The notes beneath the pieces were generated by a model. It searched no databases and had not been told where the DNA came from. It saw only the letters and a list, made by a program, of their open reading frames with translations. Both the position numbers and the translations under genes were made by a program. This document shows positions 55,233 through 64,000 of a stretch of DNA of 64,000 nucleotides, one piece after another; the first letter of the stretch is position 1, and every line of letters starts with the position of its first letter. Source of the DNA: Alcanivorax hongdengensis A-11-3 (lineage in GTDB: Bacteria; Pseudomonadota; Gammaproteobacteria; Pseudomonadales; Alcanivoracaceae); contig NZ_AMRJ01000008.1 in NCBI RefSeq assembly GCF_000300995.1, forward strand, positions 46,539-110,538, given 5' to 3'.

Positions 55233-56783
55233 TCAGGTTCGCCAGCCCGTCCAGCGGCTGAGCAGGAAGGCCGGCACCATCAGGGTCAGCAGCGCGATCA
55301 CCACCAGCAGAAAACCATCCTGGTAGGCATAGATCTGCGCCCACAGCGCGTCCATCTGCGCCAGCCACCGGCTGGCGGCGGCACCGGCATAGGCCTCGGG
55401 CGCACCAGCCTGATGGATCATCGCCTGGGCCCGGACCTGGGCGTCCAGGGCCACGCTGTTACCATGGTTGAGCCCGGCGGTGAGCGCGGTGGAATGAAAC
55501 AGGGTGCGCTGATCCATCAGTGTCACCAGCGCCGCGGTGCCAAAAGCTCCGCCCAGCTGCAGGGCGAAGTTGATCGCCCCGGAGCCGAAGCCGATCAGGG
55601 TGGGCGGCAGCGAGGCAATGCCCCGCGACAGGGTGGGCGGTGGAAAGGCCGCCATACCAACGCTGAGCAACGCCATGGAAATGGCCAGATAGGAAAAGGA
55701 GGTATGCCAGTCCACCTGGGCCATGCGATACACCGCCCAGGTGGAGAAAATCAGCCCCGGCACAGTCAGGTAGTGGGGCTTCCAGCGGTCACTGAGCTTG
55801 CCCACCATGGGCACCAGAATCGCCAGCACCAGCGTGGAAGGCAGGAACAGCTTGCCCACGGTGACCGGGTCATAGTGCAGGATTGCCTGCACGAACTGGG
55901 GCAGCAGGTACATGATGCCGTAAAAGACACCACCGAACATGAAGAGCGAAAACGCCGCCACCACAAAGCCCCGGTTGGTAAAGATCGCCAGGTCCAGCAA
56001 CGGTTTATCCACGCGCCGCTCCCAGAACACAAAGAGCCCGCCCACCAGCAGTGAAAACACCAGCAGCCCCACCACCGCCTCGCTGTGCCAGCCCCAGCGC
56101 TGGCCATTGGACAACGCCGTCAGCAACGCAAAGATGGCCACGAACAGCGAGCCGGCACCGAACCAGTCAAACGGCGGGCGCGGCCCCTGCTCTTCACGGG
56201 GCGGCAGAAAGAAATAGCCCATCACGATGGCGGCCACACAGATCGGCGGCACAATAAAAAACACATAGCGCCAGTTATAGACATCCACCAGCAGGCCGCC
56301 GATCACCGTGGCCAGGGTCAGCGGCAGGCCCAGGCTCATGCCATACATGGCGGTGGCCATGCCACGCTGGTTTTCCGGGTAGACCGAGAACAGCGCCTCC
56401 AGCGCCACCGGCCGCACCAGCCCGGTCATGGCTCCCTGAATAATGCGCGAGGCAATGATGGCCCCCATGCTGGTGGCCAGCCCGCCCAGAAAGGACGCAC
56501 CGATAAAGACCAGCAACACGCCCATGTAGGTGGCGCGCTGGCCAAAGGCATTGCTCAGCCAGGGGGCAATCAGCAAAGCCACCGTGGTGGCCGCCAGAAA
56601 CCCGGTGGACAGCCACTGCACCTGATCAGTGCTCATGCCAAAGGCCCCCTTGATGTAGGGGGTGGCCACATTAACGATGGTGATCGACATGCCCAGCGCC
56701 ACCAGCCCCAGCAGCACGGTCAGCGTCACCAGCCACTGGTATTTGGGCCCGTAGCGCTCGAACAGGCGCTCCACTTGGGTCAT
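55233..56783 (-). CDS. emrB: EmrB-type MFS drug exporter (DHA2, 14 helices)
   Basis: 516 residues, 14 predicted membrane helices. DHA2 motifs: VNVATPYIKGAFGMSTDQVQWLSTGF in helix 1-2 loop, NAFGQRATYMGVLLVFIGASFLGGL in motif A region, GLPLTLATVIGGLLVD. Partner of EmrA encoded downstream. A TATAAT box with a dyad lies upstream, shared with the divergent MarR gene. Confidence 0.93.
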   Translation of the reverse strand: MTQVERLFERYGPKYQWLVTLTVLLGLVALGMSITIVNVATPYIKGAFGMSTDQVQWLSTGFLAATTVALLIAPWLSNAFGQRATYMGVLLVFIGASFLGGLATSMGAIIASRIIQGAMTGLVRPVALEALFSVYPENQRGMATAMYGMSLGLPLTLATVIGGLLVDVYNWRYVFFIVPPICVAAIVMGYFFLPPREEQGPRPPFDWFGAGSLFVAIFALLTALSNGQRWGWHSEAVVGLLVFSLLVGGLFVFWERRVDKPLLDLAIFTNRGFVVAAFSLFMFGGVFYGIMYLLPQFVQAILHYDPVTVGKLFLPSTLVLAILVPMVGKLSDRWKPHYLTVPGLIFSTWAVYRMAQVDWHTSFSYLAISMALLSVGMAAFPPPTLSRGIASLPPTLIGFGSGAINFALQLGGAFGTAALVTLMDQRTLFHSTALTAGLNHGNSVALDAQVRAQAMIHQAGAPEAYAGAAASRWLAQMDALWAQIYAYQDGFLLVVIALLTLMVPAFLLSRWTGWRT

Positions 56784-56808
56784 GATTGAATTCGGTTCAT
56801 AATTTGCG

Positions 56809-56839
56809 TGTATTATACAAGTTTATGGTCGCGGGTAAA
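56809..56839 (-). promoter_or_regulatory. emrB promoter with likely MarR operator
   Basis: On the minus strand a perfect TATAAT (56817-56812) with TTTACC 16 bases upstream, 29 bases before the emrB ATG. The -10 sits inside the 11-base dyad TGTATTATACA (56809-56819), a likely operator of the divergent MarR-type regulator. Confidence 0.6.
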
Positions 56840-56939
56840 CGCAGCCCTTGCTGACAGCGGCACAGACCCTGAAATCCGGTTGTGTACAATGCGCGCACAC
56901 ATTCATCGCCTGCCCGCAGGCCCGGCCAAGGACATCGCC

Positions 56940-57401
56940 ATGCACGCCTCTGCACCCGGTCACCCACCCACCGACCGTTCGCTGGAACAGGAGCTGGCGT
57001 TTCTGGTGCGCTGGCTGGAAGCCACCCGGCGTGACCACAGCTACCCGCTGGAGCGGGCCCATTACCTGATGCTGTTGCTGCTGATGGCCGACGGGCCGCA
57101 GAGCACCAGCCAGATCGCCGAACGACTGCGCCTGGATAGTTCCACGGTCACTCGCCAGGTCAGCGTGATGGCCCAGCGCGGCCTGGTGCGCAAGCAACCC
57201 AACCCGCAGGATCGCCGGGGCGCCATGGTCTGCGCCAGCGCCGCTGGCGAACAGGAGGCGACGCGCATGCGCCGGCTGCGGGAAGAGAAGGTGGCATTGA
57301 TGGTGGCCGACTGGCCGGAATCAAAAAAACAGGCGCTGGTCAGCGCCCTGGGCGACCTGAATGTCGCCCTGTGCGAGATGCTGGACGGGGACAAGCTTTA
57401 A
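56940..57401 (+). CDS. MarR-family regulator of emrAB
   Basis: 153 residues from MHASAPGHPP. Winged helix: TSQIAERLRLDSSTVTRQVSVMAQRGLVRKQPNPQDRRG, the MarR recognition helix and wing. Divergent from emrB, so it likely represses the pump until a ligand binds. The ATG at 56940 has AAGGA at good spacing; in-frame starts at 56889 and 56808 are possible but less likely. Confidence 0.87.
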   Translation: MHASAPGHPPTDRSLEQELAFLVRWLEATRRDHSYPLERAHYLMLLLLMADGPQSTSQIAERLRLDSSTVTRQVSVMAQRGLVRKQPNPQDRRGAMVCASAAGEQEATRMRRLREEKVALMVADWPESKKQALVSALGDLNVALCEMLDGDKL

Positions 57402-57442
57402 CCCGTCGCTGAACAACCGGCTGCTGACAAACTGACCGGGCG

Positions 57443-58642
57443 TTACAGCGAGAACTGCACCCGGCAGAACCAGCTTTTCAGGTAGGCGGTCTCGGCAATG
57501 GCCGGATGCACCGGGTGATCCGCGGCCTGCCCTTCATAGCCGATCACCTGCACGCTGCGATCGATATGCCGGGCACTGCTGTGAATCACCTCCAGCAGCC
57601 GGTCGGCGGGCATGTGCATGGAACAGGAGGCGGACACCAGAAAGCCGCCCGGCTTGACCAGCCGCATGGCCAGCTCATTGATGGCGTGGTAACCGGCCAG
57701 GCCGTTCTTGAAATCCTTCTTGCGCTTGATGAACGCCGGCGGGTCCAGCACCACCAGATCGTATTTCTCACCATCGGCAATCAGCTGTTTCATTGCCGCA
57801 AAGGCATCGCCGTGCAGACTGCTGATGCGGTCGGCCACCCCATTGAGCTCGGCATTGCGATGCACATACTCCAGCGCGGTCTGCGAGGCATCCACACAGG
57901 TGACCGACTCGGCGCCGGCCATGGCCGACTGCACGCCCCAGCCGCCACAGTAAGAGAACACATCCAGCACCCGCGCACCGCCAGCCAGGCGCTGCATCTT
58001 CAGGCGGGCTGCGCGGTGATCATAGAACCAGCCGGTCTTCTGGCCCTCCGCCAGCGGCGCCACGAAATTGCCACCGTTCTCACTGAGACTCACCTCATCC
58101 AGCAGCTCACCCTTGAGTGCCCGGGTATAGCGTTCCATGCCCTCGATTTGCCGCGCCGCGGCTTCATTCTTGGCAATGATATGGCTGGGGCTGAGCACCG
58201 CATCCAGGGCACTGACGATGGTATCGAGATGGGCTTCCATGGCCCCGGAGCCGGTCTGCACCACCAGCACATCCGCAAAGCGGTCCACCACCAGCCCGGG
58301 CAAACCATCGGCTTCACCAAAGATCAGTCGGTAGCAGGGCGTATCAAACAATTGCTCACGCAGGGCCAGCGCCTGCTCGATACGTTTCTTGAAAAAGCTG
58401 CGCGACAATTCCTGCTTCACATCACGACTGTAAAGGCGCGCTGCGATCAGCGAATGGGGACTCAACAGGGCCCGCCCCAGCGCCTTGCCGCGACTGTCTT
58501 CCACCACACAGGCGGCACCGGCGGGCAGATCCTTCAAGGGGGTATGGCGGGTATCGATTTCATTGGCGAACACCCACAGGTGCCCGGCCTTGATACGCCG
58601 TTCCTCGTTCTTGCGGAGCCGGATTACATACTGCTCGGTCAT
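57443..58642 (-). CDS. rlmI: 23S rRNA m5C methyltransferase RlmI
   Basis: 399 residues from MTEQYVIRLRKNEERRIKAGHLWVFANEID, the N-terminal PUA domain. The middle domain is followed by a Rossmann methyltransferase domain with VLDVFSYCGGWGVQSAMAGA (SAM loop), LDPPAFIKRKKDF and SASCSMHM with the likely catalytic Cys. RlmI methylates C1962 of 23S rRNA in E. coli. The start at 58642 is chosen over a GTG/ATG leader 21 codons longer. Confidence 0.93.
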   Translation of the reverse strand: MTEQYVIRLRKNEERRIKAGHLWVFANEIDTRHTPLKDLPAGAACVVEDSRGKALGRALLSPHSLIAARLYSRDVKQELSRSFFKKRIEQALALREQLFDTPCYRLIFGEADGLPGLVVDRFADVLVVQTGSGAMEAHLDTIVSALDAVLSPSHIIAKNEAAARQIEGMERYTRALKGELLDEVSLSENGGNFVAPLAEGQKTGWFYDHRAARLKMQRLAGGARVLDVFSYCGGWGVQSAMAGAESVTCVDASQTALEYVHRNAELNGVADRISSLHGDAFAAMKQLIADGEKYDLVVLDPPAFIKRKKDFKNGLAGYHAINELAMRLVKPGGFLVSASCSMHMPADRLLEVIHSSARHIDRSVQVIGYEGQAADHPVHPAIAETAYLKSWFCRVQFSL

Positions 58643-58735
58643 GCTGTCGCCACTCGCCGGTAAAAACGCGAATGGTAGCACGGCGCCCGCCCGGGCGGTG
58701 AACACCGTGCCTGGCGCAGGATGCCCATTGCCGGC

Positions 58736-59137
58736 TCAACCGCCCAGATACTGCTCGTCGGTCACCGGTTCCAGCCAGTCCACATTCCTGCCATCCAGCA
58801 TTTCAGTCACGGCGATATGGCTCATGGCGGTATCAGAGGTGGCACCGTGCCAGTGCTTGTGGCCCGGCGGGCACCAGATGGTATCACCGGCGCCAACTTC
58901 CACTCGCTCGCCATGTTCGCACTGGGTCCAGCCCTTGCCCGCCGTCACGATCAACAGCTGCCCCAGCGGATGAGTATGCCAGTTGGTGCGGGCACCGGGT
59001 TCAAAGGTCACCAGAGCGGCCGTCACCCGTGAAGGCTCCTGCGCCTGCAGCTGGATCGGATCAATACGGACACGGCCGGTAAAACATTCCGCGGGCCCTT
59101 CCAGGGAAGGGCGGGAACCGTTCTTGTGAAGAATCAT
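58736..59137 (-). CDS. Cupin-domain protein, (R)-mandelonitrile-lyase/decarboxylase-like
   Basis: 133 residues, single cupin: VTFEPGARTNWHTHPLGQLLIVTAGKG (motif 1, HxH ... Q) and DTIWCPPGHKHWHGATSDTAMSHIAVTE (motif 2 with His). This matches small manganese/iron cupins annotated as mandelonitrile lyase or carboxymuconolactone decarboxylase-like. It is separated from the SDR gene by a REP element, with both on one strand. Confidence 0.88.
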   Translation of the reverse strand: MILHKNGSRPSLEGPAECFTGRVRIDPIQLQAQEPSRVTAALVTFEPGARTNWHTHPLGQLLIVTAGKGWTQCEHGERVEVGAGDTIWCPPGHKHWHGATSDTAMSHIAVTEMLDGRNVDWLEPVTDEQYLGG

Positions 59138-59172
59138 GGTGGCACTCCTTGTTCAGGGTATGACTTACGTAT

Positions 59173-59216
59173 TGCGGGAGCATGCCGGCTGCGTTCGCGT
59201 GCAGGCACGCTCCCAC
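59173..59216. repeat. Degenerate REP element
   Basis: The right arm TTCGCGTGCAGGCACGCTCCCACA (59194-59216 region) is like the 17109-17132 arm with one base changed. The left arm GCGGGAGCATGCCGGCTGCG is decayed. It lies between the cupin gene and the SDR gene. Confidence 0.8.
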
Positions 59217-59242
59217 AAAGAATTCCGACATGCCGGTGATGC

Positions 59243-59986
59243 TTACCAGGGCTGATTGGCGGGGCCAACCGTGAATTCGTTGACCGTGGTGTCTTCCGGC
59301 ATATCCATGGCGAATGCCACTACCTCGGCAATACGCTCGGGGGAAATGCCATAGGTGGCATACAGGCCTTCCATCTGCTCCTTGGCGGTGGTGTCGGTAA
59401 TGGTGCCCAGCAGCTCGGTATTGATGGCTGCCGGGTAGAGGGTGGCGGTGCGGATATTGGTGCCCTCCAGCGCCGATTCCATGCGCAGCACTTCCATGAA
59501 GTCACGCACGAACCATTTGGTACCGCCGTAGACCGCGCTGCCCGGGTAGGCTTTCAGGCCGGCCACGGATGATACCGCCAGCACCTGCCCGGACTTCTGT
59601 CCGGTAAAGGTAGGCAGCACCGCCGCCACGCCGTTGAGCACGCCCTTGATATTCACATCCACCATGCGGTGCCATTCGTCCGTTTTCATGGCCGACAGGG
59701 GGGAGCTCGGCATCAGGCCGGCATTCAGGAAGATCGCGTCCACGCCACCAAAAGTGTCCTTGGCCAACTGTACGATACGGTCGTTATCCTGCTGGCGAGT
59801 GACATCCAGTACCTGATAGGCCGCCTGCCCACCGGCTTGCTGAATCTCCTCGGCAATACGCTTCAATTTGTCTTCCCGGCGCGCACCAAGCACCACTTTG
59901 GCCCCCTTGCGGGCCAGCAATTTGGCGGTGGCTTCACCGATGCCGGCGGACGCGCCGGTAATCACTATCACTTTATCCTTGATCAT
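59243..59986 (-). CDS. Short-chain dehydrogenase, YdfG/SDR-c-like
   Basis: 247 residues from MIKDKVIVITGASAGIGEAT (TGxxxGxG). Basic residues GARREDKL after strand 2 suggest NADP. NAGL, then Ser in VSSVAG and Tyr-x-x-x-Lys in YGGTKW complete the catalytic set. Divergent from the LysR gene, so probably controlled by it; often co-occurs with cupin genes as here. Confidence 0.92.
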   Translation of the reverse strand: MIKDKVIVITGASAGIGEATAKLLARKGAKVVLGARREDKLKRIAEEIQQAGGQAAYQVLDVTRQQDNDRIVQLAKDTFGGVDAIFLNAGLMPSSPLSAMKTDEWHRMVDVNIKGVLNGVAAVLPTFTGQKSGQVLAVSSVAGLKAYPGSAVYGGTKWFVRDFMEVLRMESALEGTNIRTATLYPAAINTELLGTITDTTAKEQMEGLYATYGISPERIAEVVAFAMDMPEDTTVNEFTVGPANQPW

Positions 59987-60182
59987 GGTGTCCTCACGGG
60001 TCTGATTCGATGGCAAGGCACCAAGCCCGACTGCAAGCTCCGCCCCTGCCGAATGCGGTTACCCCAAGGTAGGCCTGCGCTGCCCGGACAACAACCGGGC
60101 TCCCCTCATGGCAGCCATGAATTCAGTGCATGGATATAGATCAATACACTGGGATAAGATAAAAAAACATACCAAATACAGT

Positions 60183-60198
60183 GTTTCATTCATGAAAC
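60183..60198. promoter_or_regulatory. Palindrome in the SDR/LysR intergenic region
   Basis: Perfect dyad GTTTCAT-TC-ATGAAAC, 45 bases before the LysR ATG, containing a T-N11-A element. Candidate LysR-type operator shared by the two divergent genes. Confidence 0.5.
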
Positions 60199-60243
60199 GC
60201 CGAACGCTGGGTTTGAGACAAACGCCAAGGGGAGCAATACACC

Positions 60244-61143
60244 ATGCGCGACGAACTGAGTGATCTGGCCCTGTTCATGGCCGTGGCAGAAGAAAAGAGT
60301 TTCACCCGTGCCGCCGCGCAACGGGATCTGTCACAGTCGGCGGTCAGCCATGCCGTTCGCCGGCTGGAAGCCCATGTGGGCATCAAGCTGCTGAATCGCA
60401 CCTCGCGGCGGGTTTCCACCACCGATGCCGGTGAAAAATTGCTGGCTGCCCTGCGCCCCGGGCTGGGTATGATCAACGCCCGTATCGAAGAATTGCGATT
60501 GCTGGGCGATGCGCCCCGGGGGCGGGTGAGGCTGGCCGCCAGCAAGGCAGCCCTGCATGCGGTACTGTGGCCCCGGCTGTCGCAACTGGTGCAGGATTAC
60601 CCGGAAATTCAAGTGGAACTGAATCTGGAAAGCCGCCTGATCGACCTGGCGGAGGAGCGTTTTGATGCGGGCATTCGCATGCGCGAATTCATCAGCCCGG
60701 ACATGATCGCCGTGAAGATCGGTCCGGACCTGCGCATGGCCGCGGTCGCCGCGCCCCACTACCTGCAGGCTCGCGGCGTGCCCAGGCACCCGGAGGATCT
60801 GGACCACCATGCCTGCATCGGGCTGCGCTTTCATGCCCATGCCTCGACCTATGACTGGGAATTTGAAAAGGCCGGGCAGGAGATCGTCAAGAAAGTGGCC
60901 GGCCCGTTTATTTTCAGTGAAAGCGACATTTGCATTGAGGCGGCAAAAGCCGGGCACGGCATTGCCTTTGTCACCGAACCGGAAGTGATCGATGATATCG
61001 AGCGTGGCACCCTGCGGCGGGTATTAAGCGATTGGTGCCCGACCTTCGAGGGTTACTATCTGTGTTATTCCGGCCGGCGCAATATCAGCTCCGCCCTGCG
61101 GCTGCTGATTGATCGACTGCGCTACACCGACTCGACCAGCTAA
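60244..61143 (+). CDS. LysR-family transcriptional regulator
   Basis: 299 residues. The N-terminal helix-turn-helix LALFMAVAEEKSFTRAAAQRDLSQSAVSHAVRRLEAHVGIKLLNRTSR is of the AaeR/DsdC-like group. The C-terminal periplasmic-binding-type effector domain is complete (LRMAAVAAPHYLQARGVPRHPEDLDHHACIGLR). Divergent from the SDR gene, its probable target. Confidence 0.93.
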   Translation: MRDELSDLALFMAVAEEKSFTRAAAQRDLSQSAVSHAVRRLEAHVGIKLLNRTSRRVSTTDAGEKLLAALRPGLGMINARIEELRLLGDAPRGRVRLAASKAALHAVLWPRLSQLVQDYPEIQVELNLESRLIDLAEERFDAGIRMREFISPDMIAVKIGPDLRMAAVAAPHYLQARGVPRHPEDLDHHACIGLRFHAHASTYDWEFEKAGQEIVKKVAGPFIFSESDICIEAAKAGHGIAFVTEPEVIDDIERGTLRRVLSDWCPTFEGYYLCYSGRRNISSALRLLIDRLRYTDSTS

Positions 61144-61194
61144 CACCTCCCGGCCCCACAGGGCGCGCGAAGGCACCCTGCTGGCAAAGCCGCC

Positions 61195-63870
61195 TCAGAA
61201 CGGCCAGCTCATGGTCGGCGTCACGGCCACCTTGCGAATTGTCGTCCAGTCGTTGGTCACCGGTGCTACCCAGATCACCTTTTCCTGAGGCGGCAATGAC
61301 AAGGCATCCAGTTGCGCCGAGGTAGCCGCGCCGTAATCCACGCCCCACTGATCCCACAGCGGTCGCAGGTCCCGGCCGGTGAGGAAGCTGGCCTCGATGA
61401 GCATGAAGTCGTTACCGGTGAGCGACGGCTTTTCGGCAAAACTGCCCATGCCGAACAGGGCCCGGTGGCTGGCCCAGCTGCTGCTGTCCAGATGGCTGAA
61501 CTGGCGCTCGGCCAGATACAGCAAGGTATAGATATCCCAGCCCTGGCTGGCGTCCCCGGTGATCTCCCGCCACAGCTGCGGCAGCTGGGCGTAAAACGCC
61601 ATGCGCAGACCATTGTCAGCGGCATAGCTGCTGTCGGACCAGATGGCGTCATAGGCGACCTGGTAGGGATCCGCGGCGGCCGCACCCTGCTTGAGAATAT
61701 TGAACACCTGCTGATAACGAATCCGGTCGTCACTGCGGTTTTCGTCACGCTCCAGGAACAGTCGCCAGTCCTTGTGCAGCGGGAAGATGTTGTTGGACAC
61801 CTCGGCACTGCGGCCATCATGGATCTTGAGCAGAGCGCGTTGCAGGTTATGGCCCAGTTCATGACTTTCGCCCCAGCCGTAGGGATCCAGCGCCCAGGAC
61901 TGATCATAGGGATTGCCGCTACAGCCGGCACCGCAACGGGCAAACAGATCCACATTGATGTGCAGCACCTTGGGCAGGCCATGGATAGCCGGGTCGGTAC
62001 AGTCCCAGCCCAACTGCGTACAGCGCTGGGCCACTGCCGCGGGCAGGCTGATGCCCTGCCCCTGGAAGCCGGCCAGAGTGTAGGCATCGCGCAGTACATA
62101 ATCGAACAGATCATCCAGGAAATCCTGGCTGCTGCCGTTATAGCGCGAACCATTGATGGACTGGTTGAGCCGGTCACGGCGCGAATGAATCTCGGCGAAG
62201 GGGGTGCGGATTTCCGCCCAGCTCAACGGGCTGGTCTGCAGGGCGGTGGTAAAGGCCTGCTGATCCATGCCGGTGCCATACTGCAAAAAGGGCTCATGGG
62301 CCACGCCACTGAGCGTCAGCTGAACCGTGGCTTGCGCCCCACTGTTGTAAACCAGTTGCAGGGTGCCGCCATAGGGGCTGGTGACGGTCAGGCTTTGCCC
62401 CGGCGCCAGCGACATGGACGGGCTGGATAAAAAGCGGGGCCGGGAATACTCGCTCCACAGCCGGGTGGACCCGCTGTACTGGGTATTGAGGCGCAGGGCC
62501 ACCTCCGCCCCGCTGTGATCCGTGCGGGTGACAGTAACGGCCTGGCCCGGCAGGGCGTAGGCCCCCAGGGCGGTAAAGTGACTGCCCTGTACCTGACGGC
62601 TGACCTGCTCGCGGTGCGTGGCCGGCACCACTGCCATGGCCTCACTGAAACTGCCCAAATCCGGTTGTGCCGGCTGCACCGGGCGCAGGTACTGCACGCT
62701 GTAGTCCGCATACAGCGCCCGCATGAAATCGCCCTGCGGCGCCGTGTCCTTGTCCATGGGGTAGCGAATGTCACGGCGCCATAAATCGCCGAGCAGCACC
62801 AGCAGCTTCAGCAGACGCCGGCCGGGCTGATCAAACAGGGGCTTGCCGGCCTGGTCCAGCCCGTTGAGGTTGTCACGCAGGGTAGCCGCCCCGTCCAGCA
62901 ACGCCGCCTTGAGATCGGCACGCTGGTCACAGTCACCCCCTGCTTCGCTGTCACAGGCCGCCCAGTCGATGGCGAAATCATTGTGGCGAAAGTGCTGCAG
63001 GGCAATGCGCAGGGGGTTCTGCTGATGCATGGCCGACAGCATGGCGGTGGTCGATGGCCAGTTGAGGGTATCCTCGATCCAGTAATTGCCCGGATAGGCG
63101 CCCAGGTGCATGCCCAGCTCCGCCAGCAGCGAGACGCCCAGTGTCGAGCTATTCCAGCCGCGGGTATGCAGATAGAACACTCCCAGCCCGCGCTCACGGG
63201 CCTGACGCACCAGCGTTGACAGGGCGGTCTGCTGATCGCTGCCGACCTGATCGCTGATCAGGAGCACCTGGCTGTCATTGAGGCAGGCAACACTGTCAGC
63301 GTCGCCGCAATCACTGACTGCGGTCCCGGGCAGCGTGGCCGACAACCAATGGTTCAGGTCCGCATCCTTGATGCCGGCCAGGGCCACGCCCTCAGGCAGC
63401 GTGCCGCCGGCCAGCCAGGTAATCAGCGCACGCCCCAGGTCATCCATGCCCTGTGTACCGGTCGCCTGTTTGTAGAAAAGAAAGCCAATGCCGGCGGCCC
63501 GCTGGCCATTCATGTCGGTCACGCTGGCCAGGGAGTGGCCGCTATCGCTGCCGCGCAGCACCGTCACGCCACTGCCGTAATCCGCCAGCACATAGTGACT
63601 GCTTTGCGGCAGGGGATAGACCAGTGCCCCCGATCCCAGGGACATCACCCGTGACTGTTGCTGGCGGGCAAGCCGGTCAATTTCTTCAAGGGCCGCCTCA
63701 AGCAGAGGCTGCGGGTCCTGCAGGGCCTGGCTATCACCGCTTTTTAGCGCGGCCTCCAGGGGCGAGGCTGGCGTGGCGGGCGGGGTTGCCGCGTCACTAC
63801 CCCCTCCACCACCGCCACCACAGGCGGACAACAATATCGAACACAGGCAGGCCAGAATCAGAATACGCAT
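61195..63870 (-). CDS. impA: ImpA-family M60-like metalloprotease lipoprotein
   Basis: 891 residues from MRILILACL. Lipobox LLSAC, then a Gly/Ala/Pro linker. The C-terminal third holds the zinc site HELGHN (His670, Glu671, His674) in DPYGWGESHELGHNLQ, the M60-like/gluzincin pattern of Pseudomonas ImpA, which cleaves mucin-type glycoproteins. N-terminal beta-rich and galactose-binding-like regions precede it. Host or matrix glycoprotein target unknown. A longer frame to 63975 was rejected because the lipobox needs this start. Confidence 0.87.
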   Translation of the reverse strand: MRILILACLCSILLSACGGGGGGGSDAATPPATPASPLEAALKSGDSQALQDPQPLLEAALEEIDRLARQQQSRVMSLGSGALVYPLPQSSHYVLADYGSGVTVLRGSDSGHSLASVTDMNGQRAAGIGFLFYKQATGTQGMDDLGRALITWLAGGTLPEGVALAGIKDADLNHWLSATLPGTAVSDCGDADSVACLNDSQVLLISDQVGSDQQTALSTLVRQARERGLGVFYLHTRGWNSSTLGVSLLAELGMHLGAYPGNYWIEDTLNWPSTTAMLSAMHQQNPLRIALQHFRHNDFAIDWAACDSEAGGDCDQRADLKAALLDGAATLRDNLNGLDQAGKPLFDQPGRRLLKLLVLLGDLWRRDIRYPMDKDTAPQGDFMRALYADYSVQYLRPVQPAQPDLGSFSEAMAVVPATHREQVSRQVQGSHFTALGAYALPGQAVTVTRTDHSGAEVALRLNTQYSGSTRLWSEYSRPRFLSSPSMSLAPGQSLTVTSPYGGTLQLVYNSGAQATVQLTLSGVAHEPFLQYGTGMDQQAFTTALQTSPLSWAEIRTPFAEIHSRRDRLNQSINGSRYNGSSQDFLDDLFDYVLRDAYTLAGFQGQGISLPAAVAQRCTQLGWDCTDPAIHGLPKVLHINVDLFARCGAGCSGNPYDQSWALDPYGWGESHELGHNLQRALLKIHDGRSAEVSNNIFPLHKDWRLFLERDENRSDDRIRYQQVFNILKQGAAAADPYQVAYDAIWSDSSYAADNGLRMAFYAQLPQLWREITGDASQGWDIYTLLYLAERQFSHLDSSSWASHRALFGMGSFAEKPSLTGNDFMLIEASFLTGRDLRPLWDQWGVDYGAATSAQLDALSLPPQEKVIWVAPVTNDWTTIRKVAVTPTMSWPF

Positions 63871-64000
63871 AATTTTTAATGATTTTTTCGTAGATTTTTT
63901 TGCAAGCCTACCGGAACCGCCACGGCCAGAATGCGATGGAATCGACAGCATAAAAAAAGGGCGCCCGAAGGCCACTGCTGTCCCACAGTTTGGGATAAAT

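Noticed and set aside
63950..63970. Terminator at the window end (AAAAAAAGGGCGCCC)
   Set aside because: The right half of the stem does not continue (AAGGCCACT instead of GGGCGCC...), so no complete hairpin is visible.

Overview
The window is chromosomal DNA from a GC-rich gammaproteobacterium. Rsd/AlgQ, an Rmf-like ribosome factor, YheS, RlmI, NhaD, DsbB, MacAB, EmrAB and Pseudomonas-style REP palindromes point to the Pseudomonas/Alcanivorax/marine-oligotroph part of the class. I favour an Alcanivorax-like organism, but the genus is an inference. Coding density is high, and I saw no tRNA, rRNA, CRISPR array or prophage.

Layout. 0-1.7 kb: a NarX-type histidine kinase (cut by the window edge) tail-to-tail with a LuxR-type response regulator. 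1.8-3.0 kb: an IS110-family element sitting inside a REP palindrome. Its 230-base left end folds into three hairpins and carries sequence matching both flanks of its own insertion site, as a bridge RNA would. 3.1-8.4 kb: rmf-like gene, dsbB, lrgAB, a phytase-like lipoprotein with a secreted partner, and rsd. 8.6-13.5 kb: a Gld-type ABC exporter operon. 13.7-19.6 kb: FKBP isomerase, DUF4124 protein, orphan ParA, bioA, a REP pair, a TIGR02444 protein and yheS. 19.6-20.5 kb: a small AT-richer patch with two short genes. 20.5-26 kb: an ECF sigma/anti-sigma pair facing a four-gene operon (DUF4331 protein, small lipoprotein, TPR protein, HupE/UreJ-like membrane protein with an EF-hand). The space between them holds two mirror-image copies of the same promoter pattern. 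26-33 kb: thiolase, LpxR, PhnB-like and YCII proteins with an ECF42-type sigma factor, CbiX and a histone-deacetylase-like protein. 32.4-36.9 kb: a complete MacA-MacB-TolC efflux operon. 37-40.1 kb: DUF4336 and DUF3820 proteins, then two cation transporters facing a CadR-like MerR regulator with two operator palindromes. 40.1-48.5 kb: GFA and AhpD-like proteins, SDR, NhaD, TMEM175-like channel, Omp85-type barrel, PLD-family lipoprotein and a quinone-oxidoreductase-like enzyme. 48.7-52.9 kb: DUF3348-DUF802-OmpA-DUF2894, an overlapping four-gene operon whose core pair looks like a MotAB/ZorAB ion-driven motor with a very long coiled-coil tail. 52.9-63.9 kb: TrmY-like methyltransferase, universal stress protein, EmrAB with a MarR regulator, RlmI, a cupin, SDR/LysR divergent pair, and an ImpA-type M60-like metalloprotease.

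Best candidates for something little described are the IS110 bridge-RNA/REP arrangement, the ECF-controlled DUF4331-TPR-HupE operon with mirrored promoters, and the DUF3348-DUF802-OmpA-DUF2894 motor-like operon. All function calls come from reading translated sequence without database searches.
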